NCBI GenBank assembly: GCA_001698425.1
Contig: MBRE01000057.1
Span: 1-64,000 of the forward strand
Source of the DNA: Oscillatoriales cyanobacterium USR001
Lineage (GTDB): Bacteria > Cyanobacteriota > Cyanobacteriia > Cyanobacteriales > Microcoleaceae
Direction: 5' to 3'
DNA: 64,000 bases
Each line of letters opens with the position of its first letter. The stretch's first letter is position 1. Below, piece by piece: positions 36,842 to 45,413 of this stretch. The notes under the pieces were generated by a model. It made no database searches. It saw only the letters and a program-made list of their open reading frames with translations, and had not been told where the DNA came from. Position numbers and translations under genes: made by a program.

Positions 36842-37051
36842 ATGCAAACTCAGCCTACTATCACCGAACATCTCTCCCCTGAATTAGCACAAATCTTTCT
36901 GGAAGGATTACCTGACAATATTCGTAGCGCGATCGAAATGCGAGCAAAAATAATGAATTATCCAGTTTGGGCAGTAATTGAAATGGCGATCGCAGGTTAT
37001 CTCGATGAAGAAGCTCTATCCTTTGTTGATTGTAAGCCCAAGTTTGACTAA
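36842..37051 (+). CDS. Small protein, 69 residues, with duplicated 3' end
   Basis: Starts MQTQPTITEHLSPELAQIFL at 36842, inside a longer open frame whose upstream part falls in a hairpin repeat. Predicted mostly helical. I know no family. The last third of the gene (36964-37024) is repeated base for base at 38886-38946, and its final bases recur at 37662-37690, on either side of toxin-antitoxin genes. It may be an antitoxin-like or DNA-binding helper, but that is not shown. Confidence 0.55.
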   Translation: MQTQPTITEHLSPELAQIFLEGLPDNIRSAIEMRAKIMNYPVWAVIEMAIAGYLDEEALSFVDCKPKFD

Positions 37052-37092
37052 TATTAATCCTTGATTTTTGTCAAATTTACAAAATATATTAT

Positions 37093-37347
37093 TTACGGCA
37101 AAACTTCTCGCTTCATTTCCTCAAGAGATAGCTTTTTCCCTACTTTAAACTCCTCTCTTGCCTTCTCAATAATTTCTGCAAATTCTGGATTCATACTCAG
37201 CGACAATGACTCTCGATCGCCTTCTTTTAGAGAGACTACGGCTGCGATCGCCTTACCATTTAGAGTTAATATAACTGTCTCCCCAGTCAACTCCTCCGCA
37301 TAGGCAGATAAAGGCTGTGATGCTGTTGAAAGTTCAATCGTTTTCAT
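37093..37347 (-). CDS. Phd/YefM-type antitoxin
   Basis: An 84-residue protein with the Phd/YefM pattern: an N-terminal fold MKTIELSTASQPLSAYAEEL, then TVILTLNGKAIAAVVSL, and a charged C-terminal helix that would embrace the toxin. It overlaps the upstream toxin gene by 14 bp, so the order is toxin first, antitoxin second. The antitoxin presumably also represses the operon. Confidence 0.82.
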   Translation of the reverse strand: MKTIELSTASQPLSAYAEELTGETVILTLNGKAIAAVVSLKEGDRESLSLSMNPEFAEIIEKAREEFKVGKKLSLEEMKREVLP

Positions 37348-37648
37348 ATTCTAATTCTACCTCTTGACCTGCAATAATTAACTTATTTCCCTCTTTTCGA
37401 CCAACTGCCAGTATCCTGACTACATTGGGTTCCAGAGCTACAACCTCATAGAAAACGCGCAGAAACCCAATTCGTAATTCCCAAGGTGCAATTGGATTTT
37501 CGCGCAGTGGCTTGCGGTTGCGCGTTTCAGTCAAAGGTTCATATATAAGTTGTTCCTCAATAGACTCAAAGACTATGGCTCTTTCCCTCGCAGATAAACT
37601 TCGCAGTTGATCTTTAACAGATTCAGCAAATTCAATTATATACGCCAT
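37334..37648 (-). CDS. RelE/ParE-family toxin
   Basis: A 104-residue RelE/ParE superfamily protein (MAYIIEFAESVKDQLRSLSARERAIVFESI ... WELRIGFLRVFYEV ... VRILAVGRKEG). The LRIGFLRVFYEV strand is the usual core carrying Arg and Tyr active-site residues of RelE-type mRNA interferases. It pairs with the antitoxin overlapping its 3' end. Length normal, apparently intact. Confidence 0.85.
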   Translation of the reverse strand: MAYIIEFAESVKDQLRSLSARERAIVFESIEEQLIYEPLTETRNRKPLRENPIAPWELRIGFLRVFYEVVALEPNVVRILAVGRKEGNKLIIAGQEVELEYEND

Positions 37649-37755
37649 TCACCTAGTTTACTCTATCCTTTGTCGATTGTAAGCCGAAGCTATAACATGG
37701 TGCAACATTTTTCGGATACAATCTTAAAAGAGCCATTACCCCATTACTACAACCC

Positions 37756-38019
37756 ATGCTCAAAACTATCAAAGGCATTTATCATAATGGGCAAATCGAA
37801 CTAACCGAATTACCGCAGAATATGAGCGATCGCACTCAAGCGATCGTCACCTTTCTTGAACCGGGTAAAATCGATCCAACCAAACTGCGCCAATTAATTG
37901 ACAAACTAGAAACGATCGCAGGTATTCAGCAAGGTTTTGAAGAACTTAATGCTGGAAAAACTCGCCCCATTGGTGATTTCGTTCAGGGAATGCAACAGAA
38001 ATATGACATTTCAGGTTGA
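37756..38019 (+). CDS. Antitoxin-like protein of a decayed ParE pair
   Basis: An 87-residue protein beginning MLKTIKGIYHNGQIELTELP, similar in pattern to small AF2212-type antitoxins, with a helical C-terminus (FEELNAGKTRPIGDFVQGMQQ). Its end overlaps the start of a ParE-like coding sequence (38003) by 17 bp, as in a normal antitoxin-toxin pair. That toxin is truncated, so this antitoxin may have lost its partner. Confidence 0.65.
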   Translation: MLKTIKGIYHNGQIELTELPQNMSDRTQAIVTFLEPGKIDPTKLRQLIDKLETIAGIQQGFEELNAGKTRPIGDFVQGMQQKYDISG

Positions 38020-38404
38020 AATCACCCCGGTTGCAGAAACTCAAATCGAGCAAGCTTACTGCTGGTATCGAGAGCGTAATCCTGAATTTGCCGAAAAAGA
38101 GATGATTGAGCAAGAGAACATCGCTGGTGTTAAAATTGTTGAAGACAATCTAGGAAAAAGAGATTGCTTTATGATCGGAAATTTAAAACTTGAACCCAAC
38201 CTAAAATTCACTTTAAAACATAAAGGGGAAAGCCTAGAAGAACAGGTTGAAAAAAATAAACCTGCTATAGCACTTTTACAGAAGTGGTTAGAAGAAGAAG
38301 TCGCACCAGAAGAAGCTGGCGATCGAGAAAATTACTGGCAAACAGTTAAGGAAATTATAGATAGTGAACGCCCATCAGGGTTTAAGCTATACAGTCAAGA
38401 ATGA
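38003..38404 (+). CDS. Chimeric ORF: ParE toxin N-terminus joined to an antitoxin-like protein
   Basis: Residues 1-33 (MTFQVEITPVAETQIEQAYC, then WYRERNPEFAEKE) match the start of ParE-type toxins. The reading frame then passes directly into MIEQENIAGVKIVEDNLGKR, the start of an unrelated ~100-residue protein. That second part could be translated from its own ATG at 38102 and ends with an ATGA overlap with the PIN-domain gene, so it is probably the cognate antitoxin. The ParE catalytic C-terminus is missing, so the toxin half is dead. Confidence 0.6.
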   Translation: MTFQVEITPVAETQIEQAYCWYRERNPEFAEKEMIEQENIAGVKIVEDNLGKRDCFMIGNLKLEPNLKFTLKHKGESLEEQVEKNKPAIALLQKWLEEEVAPEEAGDRENYWQTVKEIIDSERPSGFKLYSQE

Positions 38405-38868
38405 TAGTTTTTTTAGATTCAGGAATCTTGGGATTAGTTTCATCTCCTAGTAATATCAGTGAAGCGCGAGAATGCAAGCAATGGTTATATCAATTACTTG
38501 CTAGAGGTGCTTATGTAGTCTCTTCCGATATCTGCGATTATGAGGTTCGGAGAGGTTTAATGTTAGCTTCTTTGACTCAACCAAGAGAGCAAGGAATAGG
38601 AAACCTTGAGGCGTTAGCAGAAATTATTGACTTTTTACCGATTACCAAACAAGCTCTCAAGAAGGCAGCTAAATTTTGGGCTGAGGCTCGCAGTCAAGGC
38701 ATACCGACAGCCGATACTAAAAATATTGATGCCGATATGATTATATGCGCTCAATGCCAACTGTTTCAAGAAGAATATCCAGGTCAATATGTCGTTATTG
38801 CCACGACTAATGTTAAACATTTAGAACGCTTTGCCGAAGCTGAAAATTGGAGGAATATCAGTTTATAG
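38401..38868 (+). CDS. PIN-domain (VapC-like) toxin nuclease
   Basis: A 155-residue PIN-domain protein. Acidic metal ligands are visible: D6 (MIVFLDSGIL), E48 (DICDYEVRRG) and the D-x-D of NIDADMIICAQ near 111-113, followed by VIATTNVKHLERF. It overlaps the upstream ORF by 4 bp (ATGA), a normal antitoxin-toxin coupling. It is likely a ribonuclease toxin. Confidence 0.82.
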   Translation: MIVFLDSGILGLVSSPSNISEARECKQWLYQLLARGAYVVSSDICDYEVRRGLMLASLTQPREQGIGNLEALAEIIDFLPITKQALKKAAKFWAEARSQGIPTADTKNIDADMIICAQCQLFQEEYPGQYVVIATTNVKHLERFAEAENWRNISL

Positions 38869-38885
38869 AAAGACTTGCAACGATT

Positions 38886-38946
38886 AGTTTGGGCAGTAAT
38901 TGAAATGGCGATCGCAGGTTATCTCGATGAAGAAGCTCTATCCTTT
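38886..38946. repeat. 61-bp direct repeat of the 69-residue gene's 3' part
   Basis: Identical to 36964-37024 (AGTTTGGGCAGTAATTG ... CTATCCTTT). It ends exactly at the first base of the DUF1350 stop codon complement. A shorter related segment lies at 37662-37690. Confidence 0.9.
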
Positions 38947-39713
38947 CACCTAACAGAAAGGGGATTGAGCCAGCGCAGGATTTCTTGCTTTAACTGATTT
39001 AATTCCCGATAAACTTGTTGTTTAACCCACTGACCAATAGCATCCAAAGGAGTGAAAACTTGACCGACAGACCAACTCACATCTTGACCCAAAGGCGTTT
39101 GGTGATTTCCGGCTATTGTCTGAAGCACAATCATACCGGGAAAGCGTGGCTGTAGTAACTTTGCCAAAATCATACTTTGATCTAGGTTGTCATCAGCGAA
39201 TTTTACTAAAAGATTGCGCCGAATTTGATAGCTGTCTTGGATTAAGCGGTTAGTTTCTTCAGGAGAAGGAGTAAACTCGATATTAAAAACGGGCGAAATT
39301 TGCTCCACCATCGGGATGGCATCACGGGCTGGATAATTGTTAAAGGACATTAAGATATTTCCCGCTCTTTCTACGTCAAATAAACTACCGATTAACAGGT
39401 GCAACTTACAACCCATGCTGTGTCCGATGCCGTAAATTGGAAAGTATGATTTTCTCAAGGTTTTAGTAGTATATAAGCGATCGAGGGTGTTTTCAAACTT
39501 GTTGAGAACATCGCGGGCAATTTCAATGTGATCCAAAGTATTTACAAAAGGTGTAGCTACTATAATATATCCTTGCTTTGCCAATTCTTCTAATAGCCAA
39601 CGATAAGTTAGTTGTGGTGCGGTGGCAACTAAAGCACCTCCGAGAAAGTGTATAATTGCGCTAGGTCGCGGTGGAATTAATACCCAGTTACCAGAATTTT
39701 CTTGCCAGTCCAT
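38946..39713 (-). CDS. DUF1350 alpha/beta-hydrolase-like protein
   Basis: A 255-residue protein of the DUF1350 family found in cyanobacteria and plastid-bearing organisms. It has an alpha/beta-hydrolase look: IIHFLGGALVATAPQLTYRWLLE, then a nucleophile elbow YGIGHSMGCKLHLLIG near residues 94-107, where Ser is in GHSMG, and a C-terminal GNHQTPLGQD with a possible catalytic His. Substrate unknown. Its stop codon abuts the 61-bp repeat that bounds the toxin-antitoxin island. Confidence 0.85.
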   Translation of the reverse strand: MDWQENSGNWVLIPPRPSAIIHFLGGALVATAPQLTYRWLLEELAKQGYIIVATPFVNTLDHIEIARDVLNKFENTLDRLYTTKTLRKSYFPIYGIGHSMGCKLHLLIGSLFDVERAGNILMSFNNYPARDAIPMVEQISPVFNIEFTPSPEETNRLIQDSYQIRRNLLVKFADDNLDQSMILAKLLQPRFPGMIVLQTIAGNHQTPLGQDVSWSVGQVFTPLDAIGQWVKQQVYRELNQLKQEILRWLNPLSVR

Positions 39714-39740
39714 AACTTTAAAAATTAAACTTTTACTTAC

Positions 39741-40706
39741 TTAACTTTCTTGACTCAGTTTCTTGTTCTGTTTCATCCATTTAAGCTTGTACATACTAGC
39801 TTGGGGATTTAATCCAGTGGCGAGTACCCCGAAAAAGAGTGCGGGTAAAAAATCTTGATTTAACCAGTTTTGTCCAGCTTTTCTCATGTAATGGAGGGAC
39901 AAAAGTTCTCTCAATTTATTGAGTTTTTTAAGCTGAGGCAAATTATTAAAGTATGTATTTTCATACTCGCTTAATGATAACTCTTTTTCACCTTGAATGC
40001 GCCGTTTTTGATTTTCTTTAATACAATCATTAGCGATCCGTTTTTTGAGCCAATATTTGTCGGTTAAAGAGTTGCCTTTTATGCGATAATTTGCTAAGGG
40101 TTCTTTGGTGGCGAGTAAGCCATATTTTTGAGCTATTCTAGCAAATAGTTCTGTATCTTCTCCTACTGGCCAATCTTCTCGAAAACCTTTTTCTTTAAGT
40201 AAAGTTTCCCGATATATTATTGTAGCAGATGGGAAACTCCAAGGAAGTTCGCCCTTCTCTTCGATCGCCTTCATCTCTTCTCTGGTAGTTGGATAGGTGG
40301 GAATATAACTCTTTTTTTGCCCATGCTTATCGAGATAGTATAGGGCATGGGAAACGGCTTTGATATCGGGATTTTCTTTGAGTATTTTTAGGCAAATTTC
40401 TAGTTTTTTTGGTTCCCAAGTATCGTCGCTATCAAGAAAGGCGATTAAATCACCTGTGGCTTTTTCAATCATTAAATTTCTGGATTTAGATACTCCATAA
40501 TTTTGCTGATTTTGGAAGTATTGAACTGGGGGGTTTTCCTCTGCGAGTTGTGCGGCGACTTTGGCAGTGTTGTCACTGGAACAGTCGTCAACAATCAGAA
40601 TTTCTATGTTATGGTAGGTTCCGTTAAGAACAGAGTAGACTGCTTCTGGTAAAGTTTTGGCTGCATTGAAAGCAGGAATGATAACACTGACTTTTTCGCT
40701 GTTCAT
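39741..40706 (-). CDS. Family 2 glycosyltransferase
   Basis: A 321-residue GT-A fold glycosyltransferase. VSVIIPAFNAAKTLPEAVYSVL opens the nucleotide-sugar domain, ILIVDDCSSDNT and LIAFLDSDDTWEP hold the acidic UDP-sugar and metal-binding residues, and the acceptor domain contains EDTELFARIAQKYG-like DWPVGEDTELF. Likely adds a sugar to exopolysaccharide or a lipid carrier. No membrane helix is evident. It lies 27 bp upstream of the DUF1350 gene on the same strand. Confidence 0.88.
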   Translation of the reverse strand: MNSEKVSVIIPAFNAAKTLPEAVYSVLNGTYHNIEILIVDDCSSDNTAKVAAQLAEENPPVQYFQNQQNYGVSKSRNLMIEKATGDLIAFLDSDDTWEPKKLEICLKILKENPDIKAVSHALYYLDKHGQKKSYIPTYPTTREEMKAIEEKGELPWSFPSATIIYRETLLKEKGFREDWPVGEDTELFARIAQKYGLLATKEPLANYRIKGNSLTDKYWLKKRIANDCIKENQKRRIQGEKELSLSEYENTYFNNLPQLKKLNKLRELLSLHYMRKAGQNWLNQDFLPALFFGVLATGLNPQASMYKLKWMKQNKKLSQES

Positions 40707-41307
40707 AACCTGATGAATGTGGTTGTTTAACTCTGAAAAATTCAGGGATTAGAAAATCTTGATGGATCGCTTAAGATTATTTTACAGTATTTTTTCAGAA
40801 TTGGCAAGTTTGCCTTGCTTGGGTGCGATCGCCAGGGAGCATCCCAGTGGGTGCAAATATGTACTGGGACTAATATCTAGTATAATATTAATCCTGTTTT
40901 GCTCCAAAAGCATTTACAAAACTGATAAAATTATCGTGCTACTGACTTATTTTCTCAATTTTTTCAGTGAAAGTTTAACTACATAAATGTTGTTTATATA
41001 TAAATATTAAGCAAATTGGTTAATATTTCAAAAGTGACGTGATTTATGGCAAAATAAAAATATAAGCGTTCAGAGGTACTGTCATCTTGGCGAGTGGGGA
41101 GAGCAGAACTATTAACGACCTAAATCACTAAGATCCCAAAATAATTCTAAAAATTTCATTGATTTATTCCCTAGTGGTTAATGTAAGGTGTCACAGCTTT
41201 GATGAATAAAGAGAGCAAGATTAATCAGGCTCTTTTATAGATTGTATGCCCGAAGTACAAGGTTTTAAGACCTCTAAGGTAAGCGAACAATTAGCAGGAA
41301 ATTACTG
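40707..41307. other. 601-bp region between glycosyltransferase and hoxE
   Basis: It should contain the promoter of the hox operon. AT-rich from 40985. A hairpin-like AAAGAGAGC...GGCTCTTTTA lies at 41208-41236, about 70 bp before hoxE. A plus-strand frame of 75 codons at 40759-40986 has no supporting features. I could not pick out convincing LexA- or AbrB-type sites. Confidence 0.5.
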
Positions 41308-41829
41308 ATGGAAACAATTGCAACAACAAGTAAATCTAAAAGTGCAAAAACCTCAGATCATCCCAGTGGTGATAAGCGTTTTAAGGCGCTAGAAATAACG
41401 ATGAAACGCGCTCAATTTCGCCAAGATGCGTTAATTGAAGTGTTACATAAAGCTCAGGAAGCTTTCGGTTATTTGGAAGAAGATGTGTTAATTTATGTGG
41501 CACGGGGGTTGAAATTACCACTGAGTCAAGTGTTTGGGGTAGCGACATTTTATCACTTATTTTCGTTGAAACCAAGTGGAGCTCATAGCTGCGTGGTGTG
41601 TCTGGGTACTGCTTGCTACGTGAAAGGTGGTGGTGAGGTGATGGCGGCGTTAGAGAAGCAAATGGGTATTCACCAAGGGGAGACGACGGCGGATGGTCAA
41701 ATGTCGCTGCTAACGGCCCGTTGTATTGGGGCCTGTGGGATTGCGCCGGCGGTGGTGTTTGATGGCAAAGTGGCGAGTCAGGTGACAGCAGAGGCGGCGT
41801 GCGATCGCATTAAAGATTGGATTAAGTAA
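41308..41829 (+). CDS. hoxE: Bidirectional hydrogenase subunit HoxE
   Basis: A 173-residue NuoE-like subunit of the cyanobacterial bidirectional [NiFe] hydrogenase diaphorase part. After ~40 variable residues comes the helical bundle (RQDALIEVLHKAQEAFGYL) and a thioredoxin-fold [2Fe-2S] site C-x4-C (CLGTAC) plus C-x3-C (CIGAC). It passes electrons between HoxFU and ferredoxin or other partners. First gene of hoxEFU-orfs-YH. Stop is 30 bp from the hoxF ATG. Confidence 0.95.
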   Translation: METIATTSKSKSAKTSDHPSGDKRFKALEITMKRAQFRQDALIEVLHKAQEAFGYLEEDVLIYVARGLKLPLSQVFGVATFYHLFSLKPSGAHSCVVCLGTACYVKGGGEVMAALEKQMGIHQGETTADGQMSLLTARCIGACGIAPAVVFDGKVASQVTAEAACDRIKDWIK

Positions 41830-41859
41830 TTGATAATTGATTCAAATGGAGATCAAAAT

Positions 41860-43476
41860 ATGGAGTTAACTGAACTGCTAGAGATTGGAGAAAAAGAACG
41901 CAAAGGACAGAAAGATATTCGCGTTCATTGTTGTACTTCAACGGGTTGCCAAGCTGCTAATTCACTGTTAATAAAAAAGCAGATGGAACAGGCGGTAGTA
42001 TCAAATGGATTGAGCGATCGCGTGCAAGTTGTGGGAGTCGGTTGCATGGGATTTTGTGGTATGGGACCGATCGTAGAAATCGAGCCTCAAGATACACTTT
42101 ACGAAAAAGTTACTCCCGAACAAGCACCCTCAATTATTGAAGCTTTAAATGGTGGCGAAACCACAGCTTTAAAAGGCGATCCCAATCATCCATTTTTTGC
42201 CCAACAGTTAAAAATTGTCCGGGAACATAGCGGCAAAATTGACCCAGAAAAAATTGAAGAATATATCGCGATTGGTGGCTATCAAGCGCTTTATCATGCG
42301 ATCCATGAAATGACCCCCGTTGAAGTAGTTCAGGAAATCACTAAATCGGGATTACGGGGACGCGGTGGTGCGGGTTTTCCCACAGGTTTAAAGTGGGCAA
42401 CTGTGGCAAAAATGCCGGCCGGACAAAAGTATGTAATTTGTAATGGGGACGAAGGCGATCCGGGGGCATTTATGGATCGCAGCGTGTTAGAAAGCGATCC
42501 CCATAAAGTATTAGAAGGAATGGCGATCGCAGGTTACGCCGTTGGTGCAAATCAAGGCTATCTTTATGTTCGAGCCGAATATCCTTTAGCTATTCACCGC
42601 TTAGAAATTGCCATTAAACAAGGCAAAAAATTAGGTGTTTTAGGTTCTCAAATCTTTGGTTCTTCCTTCGATTTTCGGATTGATATTCGCGTCGGTGCTG
42701 GGGCTTTTGTCTGCGGCGAAGAAACGGCTTTAATTTCCTCCGTTGAAGGCGGACGCGGTAATCCCCGTCCTCGTCCACCTTACCCCGCCCAATCTGGTTT
42801 GTGGGGGAATCCTACGTTAATTAATAACGTGGAAACCTTAGCAAATATCGCCCCAATTATCGATCGAGGCGCGGATTGGTTTGCTAGTATTGGAACCGAG
42901 AAAAGTAAAGGCACAAAAATCTTTTCTTTAACCGGAAAAATCCGCAACAATGGTTTAATTGAAGTACCAATGGGAATTAGCTTGCGGGAGATAGTTGAAA
43001 ACATGGGTGGCGGTGTTCCCGGAGGTAGTGTAAAAGCAGTGCAAACTGGAGGACCTTCTGGGGGTTGTATTCCGGCGACGGCGTTAGATACTCCTGTAGA
43101 TTATGAGTCTTTAGCTAAGTTAGGATCGATGATGGGTTCTGGGGGAATGGTAGTTTTAGATCAGGATAGTAGCATGGTAGAAATTGCCCAATTTTATATG
43201 GAATTTTGCCGGGGCGAAACCTGTGGAAAGTGCATTCCCTGTCGTGCGGGTACTGTACAAATGTATCAAGCTTTAACTAAGATTTTAAATCGGCAAGCAA
43301 CAATGACTGATTTAGAACAATTAGAGCAACTTTGTGGGATGGTGAAAGCTACAAGTTTATGCGGTTTAGGACAGTCTGCACCGAATCCAGTTTTGAGCAC
43401 TTTACGTTATTTTAAGGAGGAATATTTAGTGCTTTTGCGGGAAGATAGTTACAATGGGAAAGTCCCAGTTAAGTAA
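41860..43476 (+). CDS. hoxF: Bidirectional hydrogenase diaphorase subunit HoxF
   Basis: A 538-residue NuoF-like flavoprotein that oxidises or reduces NAD(P)(H). An N-terminal thioredoxin-like [2Fe-2S] domain (CTSTGCQ and CMGFCGMGP) precedes the NADH-binding loop [14 protein letters not shown], the FMN site [20 protein letters not shown] and the [4Fe-4S] motif [14 protein letters not shown]. The ATG at 41860 with GGAG 8 bp upstream is preferred to the TTG at 41830. Confidence 0.95.
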   Translation: MELTELLEIGEKERKGQKDIRVHCCTSTGCQAANSLLIKKQMEQAVVSNGLSDRVQVVGVGCMGFCGMGPIVEIEPQDTLYEKVTPEQAPSIIEALNGGETTALKGDPNHPFFAQQLKIVREHSGKIDPEKIEEYIAIGGYQALYHAIHEMTPVEVVQEITKSGLRGRGGAGFPTGLKWATVAKMPAGQKYVICNGDEGDPGAFMDRSVLESDPHKVLEGMAIAGYAVGANQGYLYVRAEYPLAIHRLEIAIKQGKKLGVLGSQIFGSSFDFRIDIRVGAGAFVCGEETALISSVEGGRGNPRPRPPYPAQSGLWGNPTLINNVETLANIAPIIDRGADWFASIGTEKSKGTKIFSLTGKIRNNGLIEVPMGISLREIVENMGGGVPGGSVKAVQTGGPSGGCIPATALDTPVDYESLAKLGSMMGSGGMVVLDQDSSMVEIAQFYMEFCRGETCGKCIPCRAGTVQMYQALTKILNRQATMTDLEQLEQLCGMVKATSLCGLGQSAPNPVLSTLRYFKEEYLVLLREDSYNGKVPVK

Positions 43477-43548
43477 GCTTTCAGGACGGAAAATTTTTGG
43501 TAAATAACCATCAATTTTATAGCAACCGTTAAGGCAATTAGGATAGTA

Positions 43549-43619
43549 TAGCGAAGCATTTCGGCAGATAATTTATAGCTTTTAATCACAGATTTTTCGC
43601 CCGAATGCTTCGCCCCTAC
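43549..43619. repeat. Palindromic GCGAAGCATT element between hoxF and hoxU
   Basis: Left arm GCGAAGCATTTCGG, right arm CCGAATGCTTCGCCCCTAC. Same family as the copies at 16659-16728 and 47948-48020. It fills most of the hoxF-hoxU gap and would be transcribed as a hairpin. Confidence 0.8.
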
Positions 43620-43656
43620 ATAGAAAAAAATTAACAGTAGAGGAGGATGAGAGCTT

Positions 43657-44373
43657 ATGTCTGTTAAAACGTTAAAAATTAACGGAGTTGATGTTGCTAT
43701 TGAGGAAGGGGCAACGATTTTACAAGCAGCGAAGGAGTCGGGGGTAAGGATTCCTACTCTTTGCCATTTAGAGGGGGTTTCGGATGTTGGTGCTTGTCGT
43801 TTGTGTTTGGTGGAGGTATCTGGAATTAATAAGCTTTTGCCGGCTTGCGTGACAGAAGTGGCGGAAGGAATGGAGATCCAAACTAATACTCAACAAATTC
43901 AAGATTACCGCCGGATGATTGTGGAAATGTTGTTTGCTGAGGGGAATCATGTTTGTGCGGTTTGTGTGGCGAATGAACACTGTGAATTGCAAGATTTAGC
44001 AGTTGAAGTGGGAATGGATCATTCACGTTTTCCCTACCGTTTTCCCGATCGCAATATGGATGTTTCTCACGAACAGTTTGGCATCGATCATAATCGTTGC
44101 GTGTTATGTACTCGGTGCGTGCGAGTGTGTGATGAAATTGAGGGAGCCCACGTTTGGGATGTGGCTTTTCGTGGTGCGGCGGCGAAGATTGTTTCGGGTT
44201 TAAATCAACCTTGGGGTACTGTTGATGCTTGCACTTCCTGTGGTAAATGTGTGGAAGCTTGTCCGACGGGGGCGATTTTCCGCAAGGGTTCGACGGTGGC
44301 AGAAATGGAACACGATCGCGGTAAATTGGAGTTTATTATGATGGCAAGGGATAAACATCAATGGACTCGTTAA
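43657..44373 (+). CDS. hoxU: Bidirectional hydrogenase diaphorase subunit HoxU
   Basis: A 238-residue Fe-S electron-wire subunit (NuoG N-terminal-like). An N-terminal [2Fe-2S] ferredoxin domain (CHLEGVSDVGACRLCLVE with a later Cys) is followed by the His/Cys [4Fe-4S] region (CAVCVANEHCELQ) and two ferredoxin-type clusters (CVLCTRCVRVC and CTSCGKCVEACPTGAI). It links HoxF to HoxY. A strong ribosome site AGGAGGATGAGAG precedes the ATG. Confidence 0.96.
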   Translation: MSVKTLKINGVDVAIEEGATILQAAKESGVRIPTLCHLEGVSDVGACRLCLVEVSGINKLLPACVTEVAEGMEIQTNTQQIQDYRRMIVEMLFAEGNHVCAVCVANEHCELQDLAVEVGMDHSRFPYRFPDRNMDVSHEQFGIDHNRCVLCTRCVRVCDEIEGAHVWDVAFRGAAAKIVSGLNQPWGTVDACTSCGKCVEACPTGAIFRKGSTVAEMEHDRGKLEFIMMARDKHQWTR

Positions 44374-44385
44374 ATCATGGTTAAT

Positions 44386-44430
44386 TGTTAACTGTTAACT
44401 GTTAACTGTTAACTGTTAACTGTTAACTGT
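44386..44430. repeat. Heptameric TGTTAAC tandem repeat
   Basis: About six exact TTAACTG units in the spacer after hoxU. Same heptamer as 14081-14136. Confidence 0.85.
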
Positions 44431-44459
44431 TCTAGGACTTTGTAAGTAGGGGGAAATTA

Positions 44460-44885
44460 ATGAATGATTTATCTCAACAAAAATTCCTCAAGGCATTAGA
44501 ACTTTGTCAGTCTCTTATAGCTTTACAACGTCAACCATCTGAGGTTCCTTGTCAAGCCATAGAGCTTTTTTGCGAAGTTGCTAAAGAACCTTTTGTATTA
44601 TTGCGATTAAGCGAACAGCATATCGCTGAAATTGAAAAGGCAATTGTCGGAATTTATGAGTATGCTGGGAGTGTGGATAATTGGAAAGTGGGCGATTGTC
44701 CATTTGGGGTTAAGGATCACTGCAATATCTTAAATTTTTTCCTGAATGTCCATACCAAAAAGTTTGATTTTTTTAGAGGTAAGGATTTTACACCAGAAAT
44801 GATTTGTGAATTTCTTCAGGATTGGAAGGGGATCGACCTCACGGTATTACTGACAAAAAATACACCTGTACTTGTCAGTGATTAA
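44460..44885 (+). CDS. Hypothetical protein, paralogue A (possible immunity protein)
   Basis: A 141-residue acidic, helical protein of no family I recognise. It aligns over its whole length with the 144-residue protein at 45410-45844 (shared motifs FLKALELCQSLIA / FIQALEICQSLIA, IELFCEV, GVKDHC, DWKGIDLTVLLTKN). The last 77 bp including the stop differ at one base from the paralogue, indicating recent duplication or gene conversion. It sits inside the hox operon and flanks a small ORF. This toxin-flanking layout suggests an immunity role (inference). Confidence 0.7.
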   Translation: MNDLSQQKFLKALELCQSLIALQRQPSEVPCQAIELFCEVAKEPFVLLRLSEQHIAEIEKAIVGIYEYAGSVDNWKVGDCPFGVKDHCNILNFFLNVHTKKFDFFRGKDFTPEMICEFLQDWKGIDLTVLLTKNTPVLVSD

Positions 44886-44969
44886 TGGTTAAAAGTTATC
44901 CAAAACATGATTAAATTAGGAGAGGATTAAGAAATGGTGTTTTGTAATTAGCGGAAATCTTCAACAGTT

Positions 44970-45413
44970 TTGTTTGATAACTCAGAGGGAAAACTAACTC
45001 AGGGAAGAGATCAAGATTCTCAACCAGAAAAATGGAAACATCTAAATCAATATGAGCGAAAATATCTTAAAGAGGTGATGCAATCTTATGATAAAATAGT
45101 TCAGGATACAAATGATTGGTTTAGAATTGCCAACTGCTATCAATTGAGTGCTGAAGACGTACAACGGGCTAAAGACTATGCTTTTGGTAGTGGCGTATCT
45201 AAAAACAAATTTGCTCCTGATGAGCGGATGGTTGAAGCATGGCATAGAATGGCATTAGGAGAAGGAACTAACATTGATGAAGTTCTTTTACGGCATGAAA
45301 TTTTTGAGTCTAACCTTGTAATTAATCAGGGAATGAATCAAAAAGATGCTCACGATCAAGCTCAAGCAATATATCCTTGGTCTATCCTTATACAACAAAG
45401 TAAAAATCAATGA
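44970..45413 (+). CDS. Hypothetical protein with HEIFE motif (possible orphan toxin domain)
   Basis: A frame of up to 147 residues from a TTG. The better ribosome site (TTAGGAGAGGATTAAGAA) serves an ATG at 44934, but that frame meets TAG after five codons (44949-44951) and then continues in frame into this ORF, so a nonsense change may have truncated the start. The C-terminal part reads DERMVEAWHRMALGEG ... LLRHEIFESNLV ... KDAHDQAQAIYPW. The conserved-looking H-E-x-x-E and later His could bind metal or form a nuclease site, a pattern common in polymorphic-toxin tips. No N-terminal delivery domain. The stop overlaps the next ATG by 4 bp. Confidence 0.6.
   Translation: MFDNSEGKLTQGRDQDSQPEKWKHLNQYERKYLKEVMQSYDKIVQDTNDWFRIANCYQLSAEDVQRAKDYAFGSGVSKNKFAPDERMVEAWHRMALGEGTNIDEVLLRHEIFESNLVINQGMNQKDAHDQAQAIYPWSILIQQSKNQ

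Noticed and set aside
40759..40986. 75-codon plus-strand frame upstream of hoxE
   Set aside because: Low-complexity hydrophobic translation, no ribosome site, and it lies in a region likely to be regulatory. Not supported as a gene.
44386..44430. TGTTAAC heptamers considered as a CRISPR-like array
   Set aside because: The unit is 7 bp with no spacers. Such short tandem repeats are common in cyanobacteria.
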